From: Pseudomonadota bacterium
GTDB lineage: Bacteria > Pseudomonadota > Gammaproteobacteria > Xanthomonadales > Xanthomonadaceae
Length of the DNA: 64,000 bases
Direction of reading: 5' to 3'
Assembly (NCBI GenBank): GCA_018242425.1
Contig: JAFEBX010000014.1
Location: 1 to 64,000, forward strand
The position numbers and the translations under genes were made by a program. The notes below the pieces were generated by a model. It saw nothing but the letters and a program-made list of their open reading frames with translations. It had not been told where the DNA came from and made no database searches. Shown here piece after piece: positions 18,474 to 28,759 of this stretch (position 1 is the stretch's first letter; each line of letters begins with the position of its first letter).

Positions 18474-19340
18474 ATGCCGCTGCTCCACCAGATCAACCCC
18501 GTCGCCCTCCACCTCGGTCCGCTGCAGGTGCACTGGTATGGCCTGATGTACCTGCTCGCGTTCGCGCTGGCGTGGTGGCTGGGACGCAGGCGCATCCGCG
18601 CGGGTTTCCTGCCCGGGGTCAGCGAGGCCGGATTCGGCGACCTGATGTTCTACGGCATGCTCGGCGTGATCCTCGGCGGCCGCATCGGTTACATCCTCTT
18701 CTACGATCTCGGCACCTACCTGAAACATCCGCTTCAGGTGTTCGAGGTGTGGAACGGCGGCATGAGTTTCCACGGCGGACTGATCGGCGTGATGCTGGCG
18801 ATGTGGTACTGGGCGCGCAAGCAGGGCATGCATTTCTTCGATGTCGCCGATTTCATCGCGCCGCTGGTGCCGCCGGGTCTCGGCTTCGGGCGCATCGGAA
18901 ATTTCATCAACGGTGAACTCTGGGGCAAGCTCACCGACAGCGGCTGGGGCGTGGTGTTCCCGCAGTCGCTGCCGGATCAATATCGCAATCTGCCGGCCGA
19001 CCAGCTGCAGGTGCTGCTCGGCGCCGGCGCGCTGAACCCGTTCGCGCGCCATCCCTCGCAACTCTATGAAGCCTTCCTCGAAGGCCTGGTGATGTTCCTG
19101 GCGCTGTGGTTCTTCTCGAAGAAGGCGCGCCCGCGTTTCGCCGTGTCCGGGATGTTCCTGCTGCTGTACGGCGTGTTCCGCTTCATCATCGAATTCGTGC
19201 GCATCCCCGACGAGCAGCTCAGCTACCTCGCCTTCGGCTGGTTGACGATGGGGCAGTTGCTCAGCGTGCCGTTGATCCTCGCCGGGTTGTTCCTGCTGTG
19301 GAAGTCGCACACGGCGCCGACGCTGCGCGCATCGACATGA
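18474..19340 (+). CDS. lgt: prolipoprotein diacylglyceryl transferase Lgt
   Basis: 288 aa, seven-TM inner-membrane enzyme that moves diacylglycerol from phosphatidylglycerol to the lipobox Cys, the first step of lipoprotein maturation (the LemA lipoprotein just upstream would be a substrate). The Lgt signature [14 protein letters not shown] and the catalytic-region motif FHGGLIG are present, as is [15 protein letters not shown] 18474 has AGG seven bases upstream; GTG 18468 would add only two residues. Confidence 0.96.
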   Translation: MPLLHQINPVALHLGPLQVHWYGLMYLLAFALAWWLGRRRIRAGFLPGVSEAGFGDLMFYGMLGVILGGRIGYILFYDLGTYLKHPLQVFEVWNGGMSFHGGLIGVMLAMWYWARKQGMHFFDVADFIAPLVPPGLGFGRIGNFINGELWGKLTDSGWGVVFPQSLPDQYRNLPADQLQVLLGAGALNPFARHPSQLYEAFLEGLVMFLALWFFSKKARPRFAVSGMFLLLYGVFRFIIEFVRIPDEQLSYLAFGWLTMGQLLSVPLILAGLFLLWKSHTAPTLRAST

Positions 19341-19362
19341 AGCGTCTTGCCGGAGGCGAGCA

Positions 19363-20157
19363 ATGAAGCAATACCTCGATCTGCTGCGCCACGTTCGCGA
19401 GCATGGCAATGACAAGGCCGATCGCACCGGCACCGGGACACGCAGCGTGTTCGGCTGGCAGATGCGCTTCGATCTCGCTGAAGGATTCCCGCTGGTCACC
19501 ACCAAGAAGGTGCATACCAAATCGGTGATCCACGAATTGCTGTGGTTCCTGCAGGGCGACACCAACATCCGCTACCTCAAGGACAACGGCGTCAGCATCT
19601 GGGACGAATGGGCCGATGGCGACGGCGAACTCGGGCCGGTGTACGGCAAGCAGTGGCGCAGCTGGGCGACCGCCGATGGCGGCACGGTCGACCAGGTCGC
19701 GTGGCTGGTCGACGAGATCAAGCGCAATCCCGATTCGCGGCGCCTGATCATCAATGCCTGGAACGTCGGTGACCTGCCGAAGATGGCGCTGATGCCCTGC
19801 CACACCATGTTCCAGTTCTACGTGGTGGATGGAAAACTGAGCTGCCAGCTCTACCAGCGCAGCGGCGACATCTTCCTCGGCGTGCCCTTCAACATCGCCA
19901 GCTACGCATTGTTGACGCACATGATCGCGCAGGCCTGCGATCTCGAGGTTGGTGATTTCGTCCACACGCTCGGCGATGCGCACCTGTATTCCAATCATTT
20001 CGAACAGGCCGACGAACAGCTGTCGCGCACGCCGCGGCCGCTGCCGAAGCTGGTATTGAATCCCGACGTCCGCGACATCTTCGGCTTCCGCTACGACGAC
20101 ATCGCCATCCGCGGCTACGATCCGCTGCCGGCGATCAAGGCGCCGGTCGCCGTCTGA
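19363..20157 (+). CDS. thyA: thymidylate synthase ThyA
   Basis: 264 aa, the usual length. Converts dUMP to dTMP using methylene-tetrahydrofolate. The catalytic Cys is at residue 146 in MPCHTMFQF, as in the E. coli enzyme; substrate motifs [27 protein letters not shown] and HLYSNH are intact. Start ATG has GGAGGCGAGCA just upstream. It shares one base with folA, the usual pairing because ThyA yields dihydrofolate that FolA reduces. Confidence 0.97.
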   Translation: MKQYLDLLRHVREHGNDKADRTGTGTRSVFGWQMRFDLAEGFPLVTTKKVHTKSVIHELLWFLQGDTNIRYLKDNGVSIWDEWADGDGELGPVYGKQWRSWATADGGTVDQVAWLVDEIKRNPDSRRLIINAWNVGDLPKMALMPCHTMFQFYVVDGKLSCQLYQRSGDIFLGVPFNIASYALLTHMIAQACDLEVGDFVHTLGDAHLYSNHFEQADEQLSRTPRPLPKLVLNPDVRDIFGFRYDDIAIRGYDPLPAIKAPVAV

Positions 20158-20645
20158 TGATCGTTTCCCTCGTCGTCGCGCTCGATCGCAACCACGCCAT
20201 CGGCAAGGACAATGCCTTGCCGTGGCGCTTGTCGGATGACCTCAGGCGCTTCAAGGCGCTGACGCTGGGCAAGCCGGTGCTCATGGGCCGCAAGACCGCG
20301 GAATCTCTCGGGCGCGCGCTGCCGGGGCGGCGCAATCTCGTGCTGACGCGTTCCGGTGCTGTTCCCTTCGCCGGGATGGAAGCGTTCGCGACGCTGGAGG
20401 CGGCGCTGGAATCGGCTAAGGGCGTTGAGGAGGTCTGCGTGATCGGCGGTGGCGAGATTTTCGCCATGGCGCTGCCGATCGCCACGCGCATGCACCTGAC
20501 CTGGGTGGACGCCGCCATTGCTGGCGCCGATGCGTTCTTCCCGCATTTCGACCCGGCGCAGTGGCGCGAAACATCGCGCGAAGCGCATTCCGCCGATGCG
20601 CGCAACCAATATCCCTTCGAGTTCGTCGACTACGTGCGCGTTTGA
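20157..20645 (+). CDS. folA: dihydrofolate reductase FolA
   Basis: 162 aa. NADPH-dependent reduction of dihydrofolate to tetrahydrofolate. Conserved residues are visible in order: NHAIGKDNALPWRLSDDLRRF (including the active-site Asp), the NADPH motif GRKTAESLGRALPGRRN, and VCVIGGGEIFA. The start codon overlaps the thyA stop (TGATG). The gene ends six bases before the stop of the convergent DyP peroxidase. Confidence 0.96.
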   Translation: MIVSLVVALDRNHAIGKDNALPWRLSDDLRRFKALTLGKPVLMGRKTAESLGRALPGRRNLVLTRSGAVPFAGMEAFATLEAALESAKGVEEVCVIGGGEIFAMALPIATRMHLTWVDAAIAGADAFFPHFDPAQWRETSREAHSADARNQYPFEFVDYVRV

Positions 20646-20651
20646 TCGCGG

Positions 20652-21590
20652 TTACATCGTGCCGGGGCAGTTGTCGAGGAAGGTCGCCGTCGGGCAGAAG
20701 AACAGCGAACCGGTGACCGCGCGGCTGACGTCGAGCAGGCGGTCGTAGTTGCCGGGCGGATTGCCGATGAACATGTTCTCGAGCATCTTCTCGGTACGTG
20801 CCGGTGAGCAGGCATAGCCGATGAAATAGGTGCCGAAGACGCCCCGGGCGGAATCACCGAAGGGCATGTTGTCGCGCACGATCTTCAGTTGCACGCCGTT
20901 TTCCTCGATCGACGTCAGCTCGTTGTGGGCGTAACTCTTCTTGACCGCCGCGGTTTGTTCAATGTCGGTCAACTTGCTGCGACCGATGACATCCTCCTGC
21001 GCCTCCACCGATTGCGCGTTCCACGCCTTGAGGTCGTGCAGGTATTTCTGGACGATGACGTAGCTGCCTCCGGCGAAGTCGGGCACGCTGTCGGCAATCA
21101 CGGCTGACGCCAGCGCCTCCTGGTCGACCGGGTTCTCGGTGCCGTCGACGAAGCCGAGCAGGTCGCGCTCGTCGAAGTAGCGAAAACCGTGCACTTCATC
21201 GACGGATGCGGTCACCGAGGCGAGCCGTTGGTTGATCAGCATCGCCAGCTCGAAGCACATGTCCATGCGCATCGCGCGGATGTGGAACAGCAGGTCGCCC
21301 TGGGTGGAGACGGCCTGGTGCTTGGCGCCCTTGATCTCGCGGAAGGGATGCAGCTCCGGCGGGTGGGGGGCGCCGAAGATGCGATCCCATGCATCGGAAC
21401 CGAATCCCGCCACGCAGGACAACTGGCTGCCCTGGTCGCGGAAGCGGATCGAGCGCACCAGCGCGGAAAGATCACCGCACAACCCCTGCACGATGTCGCG
21501 TGTTTCGGCAACGTGCTTGAGATCGACGACGAGGAAGATGGCGGCGCTGGTGAGCGGCGCCACGATGGCCTGGGGAAGATTCGTCGTCAT
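20652..21590 (-). CDS. DyP-type heme peroxidase (YfeX-like)
   Basis: 312 aa dye-decolorising peroxidase of the YfeX/P-type size, acting on peroxides with heme b. The distal-site motif GFVDGTENP with catalytic Asp is present, as is a candidate proximal heme ligand His in SYAHNELTSIEENG; a further conserved Arg is in LKIVRDNMPFG. No signal peptide. A longer in-frame reading upstream starts inside apaH-side sequence and is not needed, because ATG 21590 begins the family's N-terminus (QAIVAPLTSAAIFL). No encapsulin gene is nearby. It follows the apaH end of the lptD block by 62 bp and may be its last gene. Confidence 0.9.
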   Translation of the reverse strand: MTTNLPQAIVAPLTSAAIFLVVDLKHVAETRDIVQGLCGDLSALVRSIRFRDQGSQLSCVAGFGSDAWDRIFGAPHPPELHPFREIKGAKHQAVSTQGDLLFHIRAMRMDMCFELAMLINQRLASVTASVDEVHGFRYFDERDLLGFVDGTENPVDQEALASAVIADSVPDFAGGSYVIVQKYLHDLKAWNAQSVEAQEDVIGRSKLTDIEQTAAVKKSYAHNELTSIEENGVQLKIVRDNMPFGDSARGVFGTYFIGYACSPARTEKMLENMFIGNPPGNYDRLLDVSRAVTGSLFFCPTATFLDNCPGTM

Positions 21591-21628
21591 TGCGAGCCCT
21601 GCATGCAAGCCGGTGAGCGGGCGAGCAT

Positions 21629-21645
21629 ATCGCGGTTGTCGCGAT
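21629..21645 (-). terminator. Small hairpin between apaH and the DyP gene
   Basis: ATCGCG-gttgt-CGCGAT, a perfect 6-bp stem with a 5-base loop, lies 24 bases after the apaH coding end on the minus strand. It has no T run, so it is at best a weak terminator or an RNA processing site between apaH and the DyP gene. Confidence 0.3.
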
Positions 21646-21652
21646 GCGGGCG

Positions 21653-22504
21653 TCAGTCGTCGGCCTGCGCGGCTTCCGCGGCGGGCACCACGCGGCCCTT
21701 GACCTGGCGGATCAGCAATTCCTCGGAGTCGAGCTGCAACGCGGTGAGCTTGCCGCCCCAGACCGCGCCGGTGTCGATGGCGTGGACGCCGAGCCCGATC
21801 ATCAGGCCCAGCGTGCTCCAGTGGCCGCACACGATCGACAGTTCGCGGGGTACGCGTTCCGGCGATTCGTACCACGGGAACATGCCGGCGGATTGCGTGC
21901 CCGGCGCGCCTTTTTCCTCGAAGGCGACGCGTCCACGCGGGGAGCAGTAACGCATGCGCGTGAACACGTTGATGATGGCGCGATGGCGTTCCGGGCCGGT
22001 CAGGCGCGGATTCCACATCGGCCGGTTGCCGTACATGGTCTTGAGCAGCTTGCGGAAGCCGTTGCCCTGCAGGCGCGTTTCCACTTCCCGCGCCAGCGAT
22101 TCCGCTTCGTCGATGCTCCAGCGCGGCAACAGTCCGGCGTGCACCATCGCCCACCCGAGTTCGCGATCGACGTGCATCAGCTTCTGCTGGCGCAGCCAGT
22201 CGAGCAGTGTGCGGGCGTCGTCGGCGAATACCACGCGTTGCAGGTCGGGATTGACCCGGCGCTGCTCCTCGGGGCGACGCTCGCCGATCGCGATCAGCGA
22301 CAGGTCATGGTTGCCGAGCACGATGCTGGAATTCGCGCGCAGCGAATGCACCAGCCGCAACGTCTCCAGCGATTCACCGCCGCGATTCACCAGGTCGCCG
22401 CAAAACCACAGCTTGTCGCGCGCGGGATCGAAACGGATCCGTTCCAGCAATCGTTGCGTCGCGTCGTAACAGCCTTGCAGGTCGCCAATCGCCCACACCG
22501 CCAT
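21653..22504 (-). CDS. apaH: symmetrical diadenosine tetraphosphatase ApaH
   Basis: 283 aa metallophosphatase that splits Ap4A to two ADP and in enterobacteria also decaps Np4-capped RNA. The metallophosphoesterase motifs GDLQGCYD, GDLVNRGGES, LGNHD and a CGHWSTLG His motif are intact. It is the last conserved gene of the lptD-surA-pdxA-rsmA-apaG-apaH block, 18 bp after apaG. Confidence 0.96.
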   Translation of the reverse strand: MAVWAIGDLQGCYDATQRLLERIRFDPARDKLWFCGDLVNRGGESLETLRLVHSLRANSSIVLGNHDLSLIAIGERRPEEQRRVNPDLQRVVFADDARTLLDWLRQQKLMHVDRELGWAMVHAGLLPRWSIDEAESLAREVETRLQGNGFRKLLKTMYGNRPMWNPRLTGPERHRAIINVFTRMRYCSPRGRVAFEEKGAPGTQSAGMFPWYESPERVPRELSIVCGHWSTLGLMIGLGVHAIDTGAVWGGKLTALQLDSEELLIRQVKGRVVPAAEAAQADD

Positions 22505-22522
22505 GGCAATTCTCCCTGTGCG

Positions 22523-22906
22523 TCAGTGCAGCGTACGCGGAATGGTCAGGGTGAACTCCGGGATCTTTGCCGCGAACTCGGTGCCGTCGTCGGCGACGAT
22601 GTCGTAGCTTCCCTGCATGGTGCCGACCGTCGTGCCCAGCACCACGCCGGACACGTACTGGAAGCCATCGCCCGGGCGCAGCCACGGCTGCTCGCCGACC
22701 ACGCCATCGCCGTGCACTTCTTCGGCATGGCCTTCGCCATCGGTGATCAGCCAGTGGCGACGAACCAAGCGCGCCGGCACCTTGCCGCTGTTGCGGATCG
22801 TGATGGTGTAGGAGAAGACGAAACGGTTTTCGTCGGGCGACGATTCGTCGTCCAGGTAACTGGTGTCGACGTCCACGTCGAAGGCATAGTCGTCCATCGC
22901 GTTCAT
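22523..22906 (-). CDS. apaG: ApaG protein
   Basis: 127 aa, the standard length of this all-beta (fibronectin-like) protein. Signature sequences are FSYTITIRNSG, RRHWLITDGEG and VVGEQPWLRPGDGFQYVSG. Its biochemical role is unresolved, but it is persistently found between rsmA and apaH, as here. ATG 22906 (MNAMDDY) is preferred; ATG 22897 is three codons later. Confidence 0.95.
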   Translation of the reverse strand: MNAMDDYAFDVDVDTSYLDDESSPDENRFVFSYTITIRNSGKVPARLVRRHWLITDGEGHAEEVHGDGVVGEQPWLRPGDGFQYVSGVVLGTTVGTMQGSYDIVADDGTEFAAKIPEFTLTIPRTLH

Positions 22907-22952
22907 GGCGACAGTGTAAGGCGGATGGGTGAACCGTGCGTCAGCGGCGAAA

Positions 22953-23750
22953 TCAGCCGTCTTGCGCGAGATTGGCCAGGCGTACGAATCCGGCGACATC
23001 GACCTGTTCCGCGCGCGCGTCCGGGCGCAGGCCGGCGGCTTCGATCAGGGCAGGATCGGCGACGCCGTTCAGGGCATTGCGCAACGTCTTGCGACGCTGC
23101 CCGAAGGCGGCGCGCACCACGTCGGCGAAGTGGCGTGGATCGCGGATGGCGATCGTCGCGGGATCGCGCGGCACCAGCCGCACCACCGCGGAATCGACCT
23201 TGGGCGCCGGCCGGAACGAGCCGGGCAGCACCACGAACAACGGCGTCACCGTGCAGTAGGCTTGCAGCATCACCGACAAGCGTCCGTAGACCTTGCTGCC
23301 AGGGCCGGCGGCCATGCGATCGACCACTTCCTTCTGCAGCATGAAATGCATGTCGATGATCGACGCCGCGTGATCGAGTGCGTGGAACAGGATCGGCGAC
23401 GACAGGTTGTAGGGCAGGTTGCCGACCAGGCGGATCCTGTTTTCGCCGGCAAGCTTGGTGAAGTCGACCTGCAACACGTCGCGATGGATCACTTCCAGCT
23501 TGCCGTGCGCGCGTGCGGCTTCGGTCAGCGGGAAGATCAGGTCGCGATCGAATTCGATGACGGTCAGTTCGCCGTGGCGATCGAGCAGGGGAAAGGTGAT
23601 CGCCCCCTGTCCCGGACCGATCTCGACGATGGTGTCGCCGGGCTTGGGATCGATCGCCTGCACGATCTTTTCGATCACGCCGCGTTCGTGCAGGAAGTTC
23701 TGGCCGAGGTGTTTCTTGGCGCCGGGACGGAAACTGGCGGAATCGTTCAT
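22953..23750 (-). CDS. rsmA: 16S rRNA dimethyladenosine transferase RsmA (KsgA)
   Basis: 265 aa. Dimethylates A1518 and A1519 in helix 45 of 16S rRNA late in 30S assembly. SAM-binding EIGPGQGAITFPLL and the catalytic NLPYNLSSPILFH motif are clear, and the N-terminus KKHLGQNFL is diagnostic. I use ATG 23750, which overlaps the pdxA stop by four bases; an ATG far upstream lies within pdxA. Confidence 0.96.
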   Translation of the reverse strand: MNDSASFRPGAKKHLGQNFLHERGVIEKIVQAIDPKPGDTIVEIGPGQGAITFPLLDRHGELTVIEFDRDLIFPLTEAARAHGKLEVIHRDVLQVDFTKLAGENRIRLVGNLPYNLSSPILFHALDHAASIIDMHFMLQKEVVDRMAAGPGSKVYGRLSVMLQAYCTVTPLFVVLPGSFRPAPKVDSAVVRLVPRDPATIAIRDPRHFADVVRAAFGQRRKTLRNALNGVADPALIEAAGLRPDARAEQVDVAGFVRLANLAQDG

Positions 23751-24724
23751 GGTGTCGTGTTCCGTTGTCCGGCGAATTGCGCGCATTGCGCGACCGCCGC
23801 GAACAGGCTGTCCGGCGATGCGCACCCGCTGCCGGCGATATCGAGAGCGGTGCCGTGGTCGACGGCAACGCGCGGATAAGGCAGGCCAAGGGTGATGTTG
23901 ACCGCGTGTTCGATCCCGGTCGATTTCAGCACCGGCAAGCCCTGGTCGTGGTACATCGCGACCACCGCATCGAACTGCGGAAGTTTGCCGGGCAGGAAGG
24001 CGGTATCGGCGGGCAGCGGGCCATCGAGATTCAAGCCGCGTGCGCGCAGCTGTTCCAGCACGGGGATGATGATGTCGAGTTCTTCGCGTCCGAGGTGACC
24101 GTCCTCGCCGGCGTGCGGATTGAGGCCGAGCACGGCGATCCGTGGCGCTGCGATCCCGAAATCGCGGCGCAATGCCGCGTGGGTGATGGACAGGATGCGT
24201 TCCAGCCGTTCCGCGGTGATTGCGCCGGGCACATCGCGCAGCGGCAGATGCGTGGTCACCAGGGCGACACGCAGGCCGGGACGCGCCAGCATCATCACCA
24301 CGTCGCAGCCGGCCTGTCGCGCGAGGCGTTCGGTGGTGCCGGTGTAGGCGATGCCGCCGTCGTTGATCGCGGCCTTGTGGAAGGGGCCGGTGACGAGGCC
24401 GTGCATGCGTCCTTGCAGGCAGTCGAGCGCGGCGGCGTCGAGTGCGGCGATCGTCGCGGGGGCGTTGGCGGGGTCGGGATGGCCGGCGTGGGCCGGCACC
24501 TGCAGGCGGTGTTCGATCAGGCGAAGTTGCCCGCCGTGCGTGACGTCGGCATCGGCAGGCAACAGTTCAAGCGGTAAGCGCAATGCAGCTGCCGCTTGCA
24601 TCAGGACATCGGGGTCCGCATAGGCGGTGCAGAGCGTGGACAGATCGGCGCGTTGCGCCAGATGGACACAGAGCTCCGGACCGATACCCGCCGGCTCCCC
24701 GGGAACGAGGGCCAAGCGGCTCAT
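23747..24724 (-). CDS. pdxA: 4-hydroxythreonine-4-phosphate dehydrogenase PdxA
   Basis: 325 aa NAD-dependent enzyme of pyridoxal phosphate synthesis. Signature GEPAGIGPEL at the N-terminus, VTGPFHKAAIN, a metal-binding His in VTTHLPLRDV, and YHDQGLPVLK near the C-terminus are all present. ATG 24724 is preferred to GTG 24739 (five codons longer). The 117 bp between it and surA carry no gene that I can see. Confidence 0.96.
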   Translation of the reverse strand: MSRLALVPGEPAGIGPELCVHLAQRADLSTLCTAYADPDVLMQAAAALRLPLELLPADADVTHGGQLRLIEHRLQVPAHAGHPDPANAPATIAALDAAALDCLQGRMHGLVTGPFHKAAINDGGIAYTGTTERLARQAGCDVVMMLARPGLRVALVTTHLPLRDVPGAITAERLERILSITHAALRRDFGIAAPRIAVLGLNPHAGEDGHLGREELDIIIPVLEQLRARGLNLDGPLPADTAFLPGKLPQFDAVVAMYHDQGLPVLKSTGIEHAVNITLGLPYPRVAVDHGTALDIAGSGCASPDSLFAAVAQCAQFAGQRNTTP

Positions 24725-24841
24725 GCCGCACCAATGCACGCGCGCTGCATCGTCATCACGCGCTCATTTATCGACATAAACTCGCTCGTTCTTCCTTGCA
24801 TCGCACGCGCCTTGATGCGGCATGGGATGTTTCTATGGCGA

Positions 24842-26209
24842 TCAGCCCTTCTTTTTCGCCGGCGCTGCCGGTGCGGCCGGAGTCGTGTCCTGCGCCGGCT
24901 GCTGCGGCGCCGCGTCGGCGCCGACGCGGACGTCGACGTAGGCTTCGCCGCGCATTTCGCGCAGGAAGCGGTCATAGGCGTCTTCCAGCTTGCGACGGCC
25001 GATCGTTTCGCGCATGGCACCGCGCTGATCCTCGCTGGCGGCCACGCCCTGGCGGCTGGCGACGCGCTGCGCGATCACCCAGCCATCCTTGGTCTGGACC
25101 GGCTGGCTGACTTCGCCGTCGCGCAATGCGGCTACGGCTGCGCCGATTTCAGCACCGAGGCCGTCCTGGCTGCGCCAGCCGGTATCGCCCCCGTTCGCAC
25201 GACCCACCGGATCATCCGAATCGGATTCCGCGACCTTGGCGAAATTGGCGCCGCCCGCCAAACGGGCGCGCAGGGTTTCGGCACGCGCCTTGCCCTTGCC
25301 GTCATTGGCGGGATCCTTCGACTTCACCAGGATCTGGCGGGTGTGGTACTGGGTGACGGTGCCGAGGCCGGCGGCGCCATCGCGCGTTTCCACCAGCTTC
25401 AGCAGCTGGAAACCGGTCGCGCCACGGATCGGGCCGGCGATGTCGCCGGGCTTCATGCCGCCGACGATCTGGGCGAATGCCGCCGGGATTTCCTGCATCG
25501 AGCGCCAGCCGAGGTCGCCGCCATCGAGCGCGTTGGGTGCATCGGAATAGCGGATGGCAGCTGCCGTGAAATCCATTTCCTTGCGGTCGATCAGGCCCTT
25601 GACGCCTTCGATCTTCTTCTGGCCGGTGGCGATCTGTTCCGGCGTTGCCCCGGCGGGCAATGCCACCACGAGGTTGGCGAGGTGCAGCTGCGTGCCGGTG
25701 TTCGACTGCGCCGCGAGTGCGGCATTCACTTCGGATTCGCTGACGTGGACTGCCCCCTGCGCGTAAGCCTGCTTGAGGCGCTGGGTCAGCAGTTCGTCGC
25801 GCACGGCGTTGCGGAAGCTGTCGAACGACTGGCCCTGTTGCGCGAGCTGCTGGCGCAACTGGTCGACGCTGATCTTGTTGCCCTGCGCGATTGATTCGAT
25901 CGCCTGGCCGAGTTCCTGGTCATCGACGGTGATGCCGCTCTGCTGCGCGCGGGCCACCTGCAGGCGCTGCAGGATCAGGCGCTCGAGGATCTGCTTCTCG
26001 AGGATGTCGTGCGGCGGCAGCTCATTGGCCCGGCCGGCGTACTGCTGTTGCACGTTGGCCATCGCGCGTGCGAGTTCGCTTTTCAGGATCACGTCTTCGT
26101 TGACCACGGCGGCGATGCCGTCGATCGACGTGGAGGTGGCCTGCTGGGCGAACGACGGGGCAACCAGCGCCAGTTGAAGGGCGAGGACGGCGGGGAACAG
26201 AATCTTCAT
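24842..26209 (-). CDS. surA: periplasmic chaperone/peptidyl-prolyl isomerase SurA
   Basis: 455 aa. Signal peptide (residues 1-21, PSFAQQ), N-terminal chaperone domain, two parvulin domains (about 180-275 and 295-395, each with a GGDLGWR or GGDTGWR motif) and an Ala/Pro/Lys-rich tail. SurA escorts outer-membrane proteins, including LptD, to the BAM complex; lptD is immediately upstream and the two overlap by four bases. The tail is longer than in E. coli SurA. Confidence 0.95.
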   Translation of the reverse strand: MKILFPAVLALQLALVAPSFAQQATSTSIDGIAAVVNEDVILKSELARAMANVQQQYAGRANELPPHDILEKQILERLILQRLQVARAQQSGITVDDQELGQAIESIAQGNKISVDQLRQQLAQQGQSFDSFRNAVRDELLTQRLKQAYAQGAVHVSESEVNAALAAQSNTGTQLHLANLVVALPAGATPEQIATGQKKIEGVKGLIDRKEMDFTAAAIRYSDAPNALDGGDLGWRSMQEIPAAFAQIVGGMKPGDIAGPIRGATGFQLLKLVETRDGAAGLGTVTQYHTRQILVKSKDPANDGKGKARAETLRARLAGGANFAKVAESDSDDPVGRANGGDTGWRSQDGLGAEIGAAVAALRDGEVSQPVQTKDGWVIAQRVASRQGVAASEDQRGAMRETIGRRKLEDAYDRFLREMRGEAYVDVRVGADAAPQQPAQDTTPAAPAAPAKKKG

Positions 26210-28662
26210 TGAATGGGGTCCGGATCGACGGTGTGTTGCCCTGACGAGAGGGCTTCAGGTGGGACGAGATAGAGGTCGTCGCGGAAGTAACCGAGGATAG
26301 CACGGCGCAAAATGCGCCTCGTGTCCTGTCCGGCCGAACCGAGTCCCTTCAGTTCGAATTCCAGCATGATGCCGTTGCGCAGGTCGCCTTCGCGGGTGGC
26401 GACATAGCGGCGACCGACGATGCGCACGGCCACGCAGCAGCTGTCCCACTGCACGCCGCCGACGATTTCCAGCGGTTTGACGGTGTGCTTCCAGGTGGTC
26501 TGGTCGCGCAACGAGGTGTAATAGCGACCGACGACGCTCCACGACGAAGTGATCGGATAGAGGAACTGCAGGTCGGCCTGTTCGAGCAGGTTGCGGCGAT
26601 AGCGGTAGCTCAGGTTGACGATGCCATCGTCGCCCCACAGATAGCGCGTGCGCACCGAGACCAGGTCGCGTTGCTTGGTCCGCGGGTCCCACTGGTAGGA
26701 CGCGCCCATGGTCCAGCGGTCGTTGAAGGCATAGTTGGCGTCCGCCACCCAGGCCGAACGGCCGCGCAGCAACGGCGTCTCGCCCGGCAGCGTCACCTGG
26801 GTGTCGCTGAGATAGCGGATCTGGCCGAGGCTGGCCGAGAGTTTTTCGTGGCCGTCGGATTCGCGGTTCATGCGCGTGGTCACCGCGAACGTCACCTGGT
26901 CGGCGTCGCTTTGGCGGTCGGCGCTGGAATAGCGGTTGTCGCGGAACAGCTGGCCCCAGCTGTAGGTCAGCAGGCCGGTGTCGAAGACCGGGAGCATCGA
27001 CTGGTCACGATACGGCGTGCGCAGGTAGAACACGCGCGGCTCCAGCGTCTGCACGTAGTCCTTGCCGCCCCAGTGTACGTTGCGGTCGAACTGGATGCCG
27101 CCGTCCAGCGACATGATCGGCAGGCTGCGGGTCGGGTTGCGCTGGACCAGCGGCTGCCAGACCGCGTCGGGCACGGTATCGCGGTTCCAGTAACGCCCCT
27201 GCAGCGCCTCGGCCGCGATCGCGCGGTCCTTGGCGTTGTTGTCGGCGAGATCGCCGTCGAGCTGGTAGGCGGTGTAACGCCAGGCCACGGTGGGTGTCAG
27301 GAACCACCAGTTGCCCTGAAGCGGCATCGAAATGAACGGCTTGATGTCGAAGCGGCTGCCACCCGGGATCCGCAGCGACGGGCCGGTCTGGTCGAAGGTG
27401 CCGGTGGCGAAGTTGCGATAGTTCTGGTGCTGGAAGCGCACGGCTTCCGCGCTGACACCAGCGCGGAACAACACCCCCAGCGGCGTGTCCAGGTTGTAGG
27501 TGATGCGCGGCTGGCGATCGTAGGGCAGCGCAGCCTCGGTCAGGGTGTAGTCGGTGCGCACCCAGTGGTCGACGCTGATCGATGCGTCCCAGTGGTGGCC
27601 GCGCCCGTACACGCCGATTTCGCTCATCGCCGAATACTGGGCAAGCCCGGCGGAACTGTTGTTGAAGTCTTCCAGGTAGCGCGGATCGCTCAGCCACAGC
27701 AGGTTGGCGCGTGCCTGCCAGTTCGGCGACAGGTTCTGGAACGCCTGGTAGGTGAAGCTGCCGCGGGCATCGTCGTTGCGCAACTTGTCGTTGGGCATCC
27801 ACATCGCGCGGGCGACGCCGGAACCGCTTTCGTTGAGGTAGCGGAATTCGTTGTCGATCGCCACGCCGCGCTCGGTCATGATGCGCGGGCTGATGGTGTC
27901 GTCGTAGTTCGGCGCGATGTTGATGTAGATCGGCTGGCGCCAGTCGAATCCGTTGCGCTGGGTCTGCGAGATCGACGGGAACAGCAGGCCGGTGCGGCGG
28001 CGATCGTCGATCGGGAACTTGAACCACGGGATATAGGCCACCGGCACCTTGCCGATGCGGATCTTGGCGTTGTGCGCCACCGCCATGCCTTCCTCGGTAT
28101 CGACGTCGATGCGCGAGGCCTTGAGTTCCCAGTCGCGCTGTTCCGGCGGGCAGGTGGTGTAAGTGGCGTCGTAGAGCTCGCCCTTGCTGCCGTTCAGATC
28201 GATGCGGTCGGCGGTACCGTTGCCGCGATGGGAGACGATCTGGTAGCGGATGTTGTCGATGGTGTGGGTGTCGGCCGCCTGATTGCCCAGCGCCTTGTCG
28301 GCGAGGATGCGCATCTTCGGGTCCTGGTAGCGCACATGCCCTTCAGCGACATAGGTGTCCTTGTCGCGGTCGTAGGTGACGTGGTCGGCGCCGAGGAACT
28401 GGTTGCCGCGGTTCAGCGCGACATTGCCGTTGAACACCGGCATGTCGACCGTGCCGGTCTGCTCGTCGCCTTCCAGGGTGGTCTGCAGCTGCTTGCGCGG
28501 GGTCACCTTCTCGTCACCGGTCGGCGCGGTGTCGGTGAAGATCGGAACGGGGTCCTTGGCCGGGCAACGTCCCCAATCCAGCTGGTATTTTTCAGCAGCC
28601 TGGAGCGGCAGGGCCGCAGCAATACACAACGACAGGGGCAAAAGGCGCGGGTGGGGGCGCAC
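26206..28662 (-). CDS. lptD: LPS-assembly outer-membrane protein LptD
   Basis: 818 aa. Inserts lipopolysaccharide into the outer leaflet with LptE. Signal peptide ([18 protein letters not shown]), then an OstA-type jellyroll ([22 protein letters not shown]) and a C-terminal 26-strand barrel region. Cysteines at the start of the mature part (WGRCPAKD) and near the end (WDSCCVAV) fit the interdomain disulfides. I chose GTG 28662: it gives a proper signal peptide and has AGGAA five bases upstream. Longer in-frame starts run toward msrB and spoil the signal peptide. Confidence 0.93.
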   Translation of the reverse strand: MRPHPRLLPLSLCIAAALPLQAAEKYQLDWGRCPAKDPVPIFTDTAPTGDEKVTPRKQLQTTLEGDEQTGTVDMPVFNGNVALNRGNQFLGADHVTYDRDKDTYVAEGHVRYQDPKMRILADKALGNQAADTHTIDNIRYQIVSHRGNGTADRIDLNGSKGELYDATYTTCPPEQRDWELKASRIDVDTEEGMAVAHNAKIRIGKVPVAYIPWFKFPIDDRRRTGLLFPSISQTQRNGFDWRQPIYINIAPNYDDTISPRIMTERGVAIDNEFRYLNESGSGVARAMWMPNDKLRNDDARGSFTYQAFQNLSPNWQARANLLWLSDPRYLEDFNNSSAGLAQYSAMSEIGVYGRGHHWDASISVDHWVRTDYTLTEAALPYDRQPRITYNLDTPLGVLFRAGVSAEAVRFQHQNYRNFATGTFDQTGPSLRIPGGSRFDIKPFISMPLQGNWWFLTPTVAWRYTAYQLDGDLADNNAKDRAIAAEALQGRYWNRDTVPDAVWQPLVQRNPTRSLPIMSLDGGIQFDRNVHWGGKDYVQTLEPRVFYLRTPYRDQSMLPVFDTGLLTYSWGQLFRDNRYSSADRQSDADQVTFAVTTRMNRESDGHEKLSASLGQIRYLSDTQVTLPGETPLLRGRSAWVADANYAFNDRWTMGASYQWDPRTKQRDLVSVRTRYLWGDDGIVNLSYRYRRNLLEQADLQFLYPITSSWSVVGRYYTSLRDQTTWKHTVKPLEIVGGVQWDSCCVAVRIVGRRYVATREGDLRNGIMLEFELKGLGSAGQDTRRILRRAILGYFRDDLYLVPPEALSSGQHTVDPDPIQ

Positions 28663-28759
28663 GGGGCTTCCTGAATGCCAAGTCGCGATACTTTGCCGGA
28701 TCGCTTGCCTGCGGGCAATCAAGGCCGCACTTTCGTTCATGGACTGCTGGAGCACAGAC
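28663..28759. promoter_or_regulatory. Divergent lptD / msrB promoter region
   Basis: These 97 bp separate the divergent lptD (GTG 28662) and msrB (ATG 28760) starts and must hold both promoters. A 5-bp hairpin TTGCC-tgcg-GGCAA is at 28705-28718. No convincing -35/-10 pair could be assigned to either side by eye. Confidence 0.4.

Noticed and set aside
21644..23344. Long plus-strand frame (566 aa) over apaH, apaG and part of rsmA
   Set aside because: Antisense to three firmly identified genes; His/Arg/Gly-rich translation without motif.
24725..24841. Possible small gene or riboswitch between pdxA and surA
   Set aside because: 117 bp with no ribosome site and frame combination that looks coding and no clear conserved RNA fold by eye.
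26485..28674. Antisense frame of 729 aa over lptD
   Set aside because: Shadow of lptD; no motif, and it ends where lptD begins.
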